In this document: piece after piece, positions 6,271 through 8,009 of the stretch | How the letters are laid out: the number at the start of each line of letters is the position of its first letter | Numbering within the stretch: the first letter of the stretch is position 1 | Assembly: GCA_035275625.1 (NCBI GenBank) | Contig: DATEMK010000457.1 | Coordinates: 1-8,009, forward strand | Source: DATEMK01 sp035275625 | GTDB taxonomy: Bacteria; Bacteroidota; Bacteroidia; AKYH767-A; OLB10 | Direction of reading: 5' to 3' | Length of the DNA: 8,009 nucleotides | Program-made: the position numbers and the translations under genes | The notes under the pieces: model-generated | Seen by the model: the letters and a program-made list of their open reading frames with translations, nothing else | What the model was told of the DNA's origin: nothing | The model's database searches: none

Positions 6271-7863
6271 TTCTTTAATGGGTGTCCCCGTACTATTGGA
6301 CAATTCAATTCCCAGCAATTTTGAAACTGTTGGTGCAATGTCAGTAATCTTCACATCTGTATCAGATTTTTCATTTTTTATTTTCCATCCGTAAAAAATT
6401 AACGGCACATGCGTGTCATATTCATACGGTGTTCCGTGAGAAGTTCCTTTTTTATTGTACCAGGTGAGCCAGTTGGGCTTCAATACAAATACAATTTCCG
6501 CATTGCGCGATGCATGAAATCCGTTTTGAATCATTTGTCTGATCCCGTATTTATATTTGTTTGTTTTTAATTCGTTTGATGTAAGCGCCAACGCTATTCC
6601 CGGTTGAGTTGCTAAAAAATCTGTAAAAACATTTAACAATGAATCCATATCCAGGTTTCTTGCTTTTATCAGAGGCTCATTAAATTTAACCTGGTCACCG
6701 CTGAAATCAAGTATAAGCGATTCCTGCCGTGGTACATCACCTGCAAGGTTTTTTAATTTCAAATTTAAAGTGTCAAAGAGGATAACACCTCCCGTTTGCC
6801 CGTTATCAAGCAGGTATTGCGGATTTGAAACTGCGCCATGGTCGGCTGACAGGAATACAAGGTAATTGTTTTTGCCGATTTGTTTGTCAAACAGGTTTAA
6901 CAGATTTGCAATATCACCATCAAGATCAAGATAGGTTTGTTCAATTTCAACTGAATTAATTCCAAACTTATGCCCGACATAATCGGTTGAAGAAAAACTG
7001 ATGCATAAAAAATCTGGAACTTTTGTCTGGCCGAGTTTTTCATTCATCAAAGCCTGTTCAGCAAACAAAGCGGTTAGTTTATTTCCCCATGAAGTATATT
7101 TTATTGAACCGTAATTTGTGGAGTCAAACCGGTACGGAAAAAAATATTGATTATTGTTTCCAAGTGTGCCTTCATAAGAAGAAGAAGAATCTGGATAATC
7201 ATAATGATGACCCGGGATAAGGTTCCAGCCTTTTTTTAAAAATTGTTTTGGATAATCAGCGTTGTTAAAATCAGCAACCCATTTTGCATTTGTTTTTGCT
7301 TCATTGTAATAACGGCTCGAAATCCATTTCCCGGTAGTATCATTGAACCAGAAAGCTGCATCTGCATTTTTTCCCCCGGGCAATATGGCACCGCGGTCTT
7401 TTATGGAAATGCTGTACACACGTGATCCTGCAAATGATTTTTTAAAACGGTCGGTAAGGGTTTCGACCAATAATTTGTTTGGTGATAATTGTGAAGGATT
7501 ATTTTCATCCTGCACGCTGCTCAGGCTTTTTTTTGCACCGTAATTCCACCACACATTACCAATGATTCCATGAACAGACGGAGTTGCGCCTGTATAAATA
7601 CTTGCATGACCCGGAGCAGTTTCAGTCGGAACATAATTGTAATGACAGTTTTTAAAAAGCGTCCCTTCATTCACCAATCTTTTAAAACCACCGCTGCTGA
7701 ATTTGTCCCAGTAATGATCTATATAATCGTAACGCATCTGATCCACGACAATGCCGATAATGAGTCTTGGTCTTGCTTCATAATTTATCGGAGTTTTTTT
7801 TTGCTGGGAATTACAGGAGAAAACAAATAAGGTGAAAACGAAGGAAATCAGAATCCGGTGCAT
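6256..7863 (-). CDS. pafA: PafA-type alkaline phosphatase, lipoprotein
   Basis: This 535-aa phosphomonoesterase of the alkaline phosphatase superfamily resembles phosphate-irrepressible PafA of Flavobacteriia. The N-terminus is a lipoprotein signal (hydrophobic 4-15, lipobox FVFSC with Cys17), so the protein is exported and membrane-anchored. Active-site residues align with PafA at matching spacings: Asp41 (VVDQMRYD), nucleophile Thr82 (ETAPGHAS), Asn103, Lys155 and Arg157 (IKDRG), Asp294 and His298 (STDYVGH), Asp341 and His342 (SADHG), and His485 (DTHVP). The Lys-x-Arg pair marks the phosphomonoesterase branch rather than the phosphodiesterase (NPP) branch. It probably releases phosphate from organic phosphates in the periplasm or at the cell surface. 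An A9 run (7794-7802) lies just after the lipobox codon. A weak -7-like TACATTTA (7886-7879, minus strand) lies upstream. The gene is separated by orientation from the kinase operon; no functional link is shown. Confidence 0.93.
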   Translation of the reverse strand: MHRILISFVFTLFVFSCNSQQKKTPINYEARPRLIIGIVVDQMRYDYIDHYWDKFSSGGFKRLVNEGTLFKNCHYNYVPTETAPGHASIYTGATPSVHGIIGNVWWNYGAKKSLSSVQDENNPSQLSPNKLLVETLTDRFKKSFAGSRVYSISIKDRGAILPGGKNADAAFWFNDTTGKWISSRYYNEAKTNAKWVADFNNADYPKQFLKKGWNLIPGHHYDYPDSSSSYEGTLGNNNQYFFPYRFDSTNYGSIKYTSWGNKLTALFAEQALMNEKLGQTKVPDFLCISFSSTDYVGHKFGINSVEIEQTYLDLDGDIANLLNLFDKQIGKNNYLVFLSADHGAVSNPQYLLDNGQTGGVILFDTLNLKLKNLAGDVPRQESLILDFSGDQVKFNEPLIKARNLDMDSLLNVFTDFLATQPGIALALTSNELKTNKYKYGIRQMIQNGFHASRNAEIVFVLKPNWLTWYNKKGTSHGTPYEYDTHVPLIFYGWKIKNEKSDTDVKITDIAPTVSKLLGIELSNSTGTPIKELFGN

Positions 7864-8009
7864 GAGTTTATTTTTTTGTAAATGTAAAAATAATTGTTGC
7901 CACGAATTACACCAATTGCCACAAATAAAATTAGTGTTAATTCGTGTAATTAGCGGCTAAACGAGAAATAAATTCATGCTAAGATTTTATTTTTTCCTTA
8001 ATTAAATAT
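7864..8009. other. Non-coding end of window upstream of the phosphatase gene
   Basis: This AT-rich stretch holds the 5' region of the phosphatase gene and the palindrome at 7897-7960. No open frame of useful size was found; the ATG at 7976 reaches a stop after nine codons. Whatever gene follows lies beyond the right edge. Confidence 0.7.
7897..7960. repeat. 64-bp imperfect palindrome, REP/MITE-like
   Basis: The left arm (7897-7926) and right arm (7930-7960) pair as reverse complements around a 3-bp AAA spacer. The best-matching blocks are AATTACAC with GTGTAATT, AATT with AATT, CAC with GTG and GCC with GGC; one single-base gap and several mismatches remain. The motif contains ATTCGTGTAATT-like words of the kind that recur in intergenic regions of Bacteroidota genomes (recalled, not checked). 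It begins 34 bp before the phosphatase start codon. It has no T-tract positioned for a terminator on either side, so a dispersed palindromic repeat or a protein-binding site is more likely. Confidence 0.55.

Noticed and set aside
7976..8005. Short open frame near the right edge
   Set aside because: It is only nine codons and has no start signal or homology that I can recognise.
1..8009. Mobile element or prophage signature
   Set aside because: No transposase, integrase, phage gene, tRNA or direct-repeat boundary was seen; the 64-bp palindrome alone is not evidence of a mobile island.

Overview
The window is chromosomal DNA from an AT-rich member of the Bacteroidota. Three things point there: two exact matches to the Bacteroidota -7 promoter box (TAnnTTTG), weak or absent Shine-Dalgarno sequences, and a protein set typical of the phylum (a TPR-containing histidine kinase with the DHp motif HEIQNPLNFVNNF, a PafA-type alkaline phosphatase lipoprotein, a NarL-type response regulator). 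Placement closer to Chitinophagales or Sphingobacteriales is an impression from protein style, not a demonstrated result. No tRNA, rRNA, insertion sequence, integrase or CRISPR array was seen.

Layout. Positions 1-1654 (minus strand) hold a tight cluster: a cytoplasmic-looking subtilisin-family (S8) protease, a 100-residue unknown protein, and the first 48 codons of a second unknown protein that runs off the left edge. The two unknown proteins share an N-terminal signature (EL-x-KP-x-VW) and are probably tandem paralogues. Upstream of the protease on the same strand is a NarL/FixJ-type response regulator (1720-2373). It is divergent from a TPR-containing sensor histidine kinase (2542-4536, plus strand). 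The 168-bp divergent spacer carries two opposed -7 boxes and a perfect 7-bp inverted repeat sitting in the response regulator's promoter. The kinase is followed 24 bp later by a polytopic GT-C-fold glycosyltransferase-like membrane protein with C-terminal TPRs, of the TMTC-like type (4561-6270). That gene converges on, and overlaps by 15 bp, the 3' end of a PafA-like alkaline phosphatase lipoprotein (6256-7863, minus strand). Upstream of the phosphatase is a 64-bp imperfect palindrome (7897-7960).

How the parts may work together. The kinase and regulator form a plausible two-component system with its sensor part in the periplasm. Its two sides could control the protease cluster (left) and the membrane glycosyltransferase (right). 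This is inference from gene order only. The least explained part is the protease with its two tandem, N-terminally related small partners. It is the best candidate for an undescribed module, but the window cuts it off at position 1.
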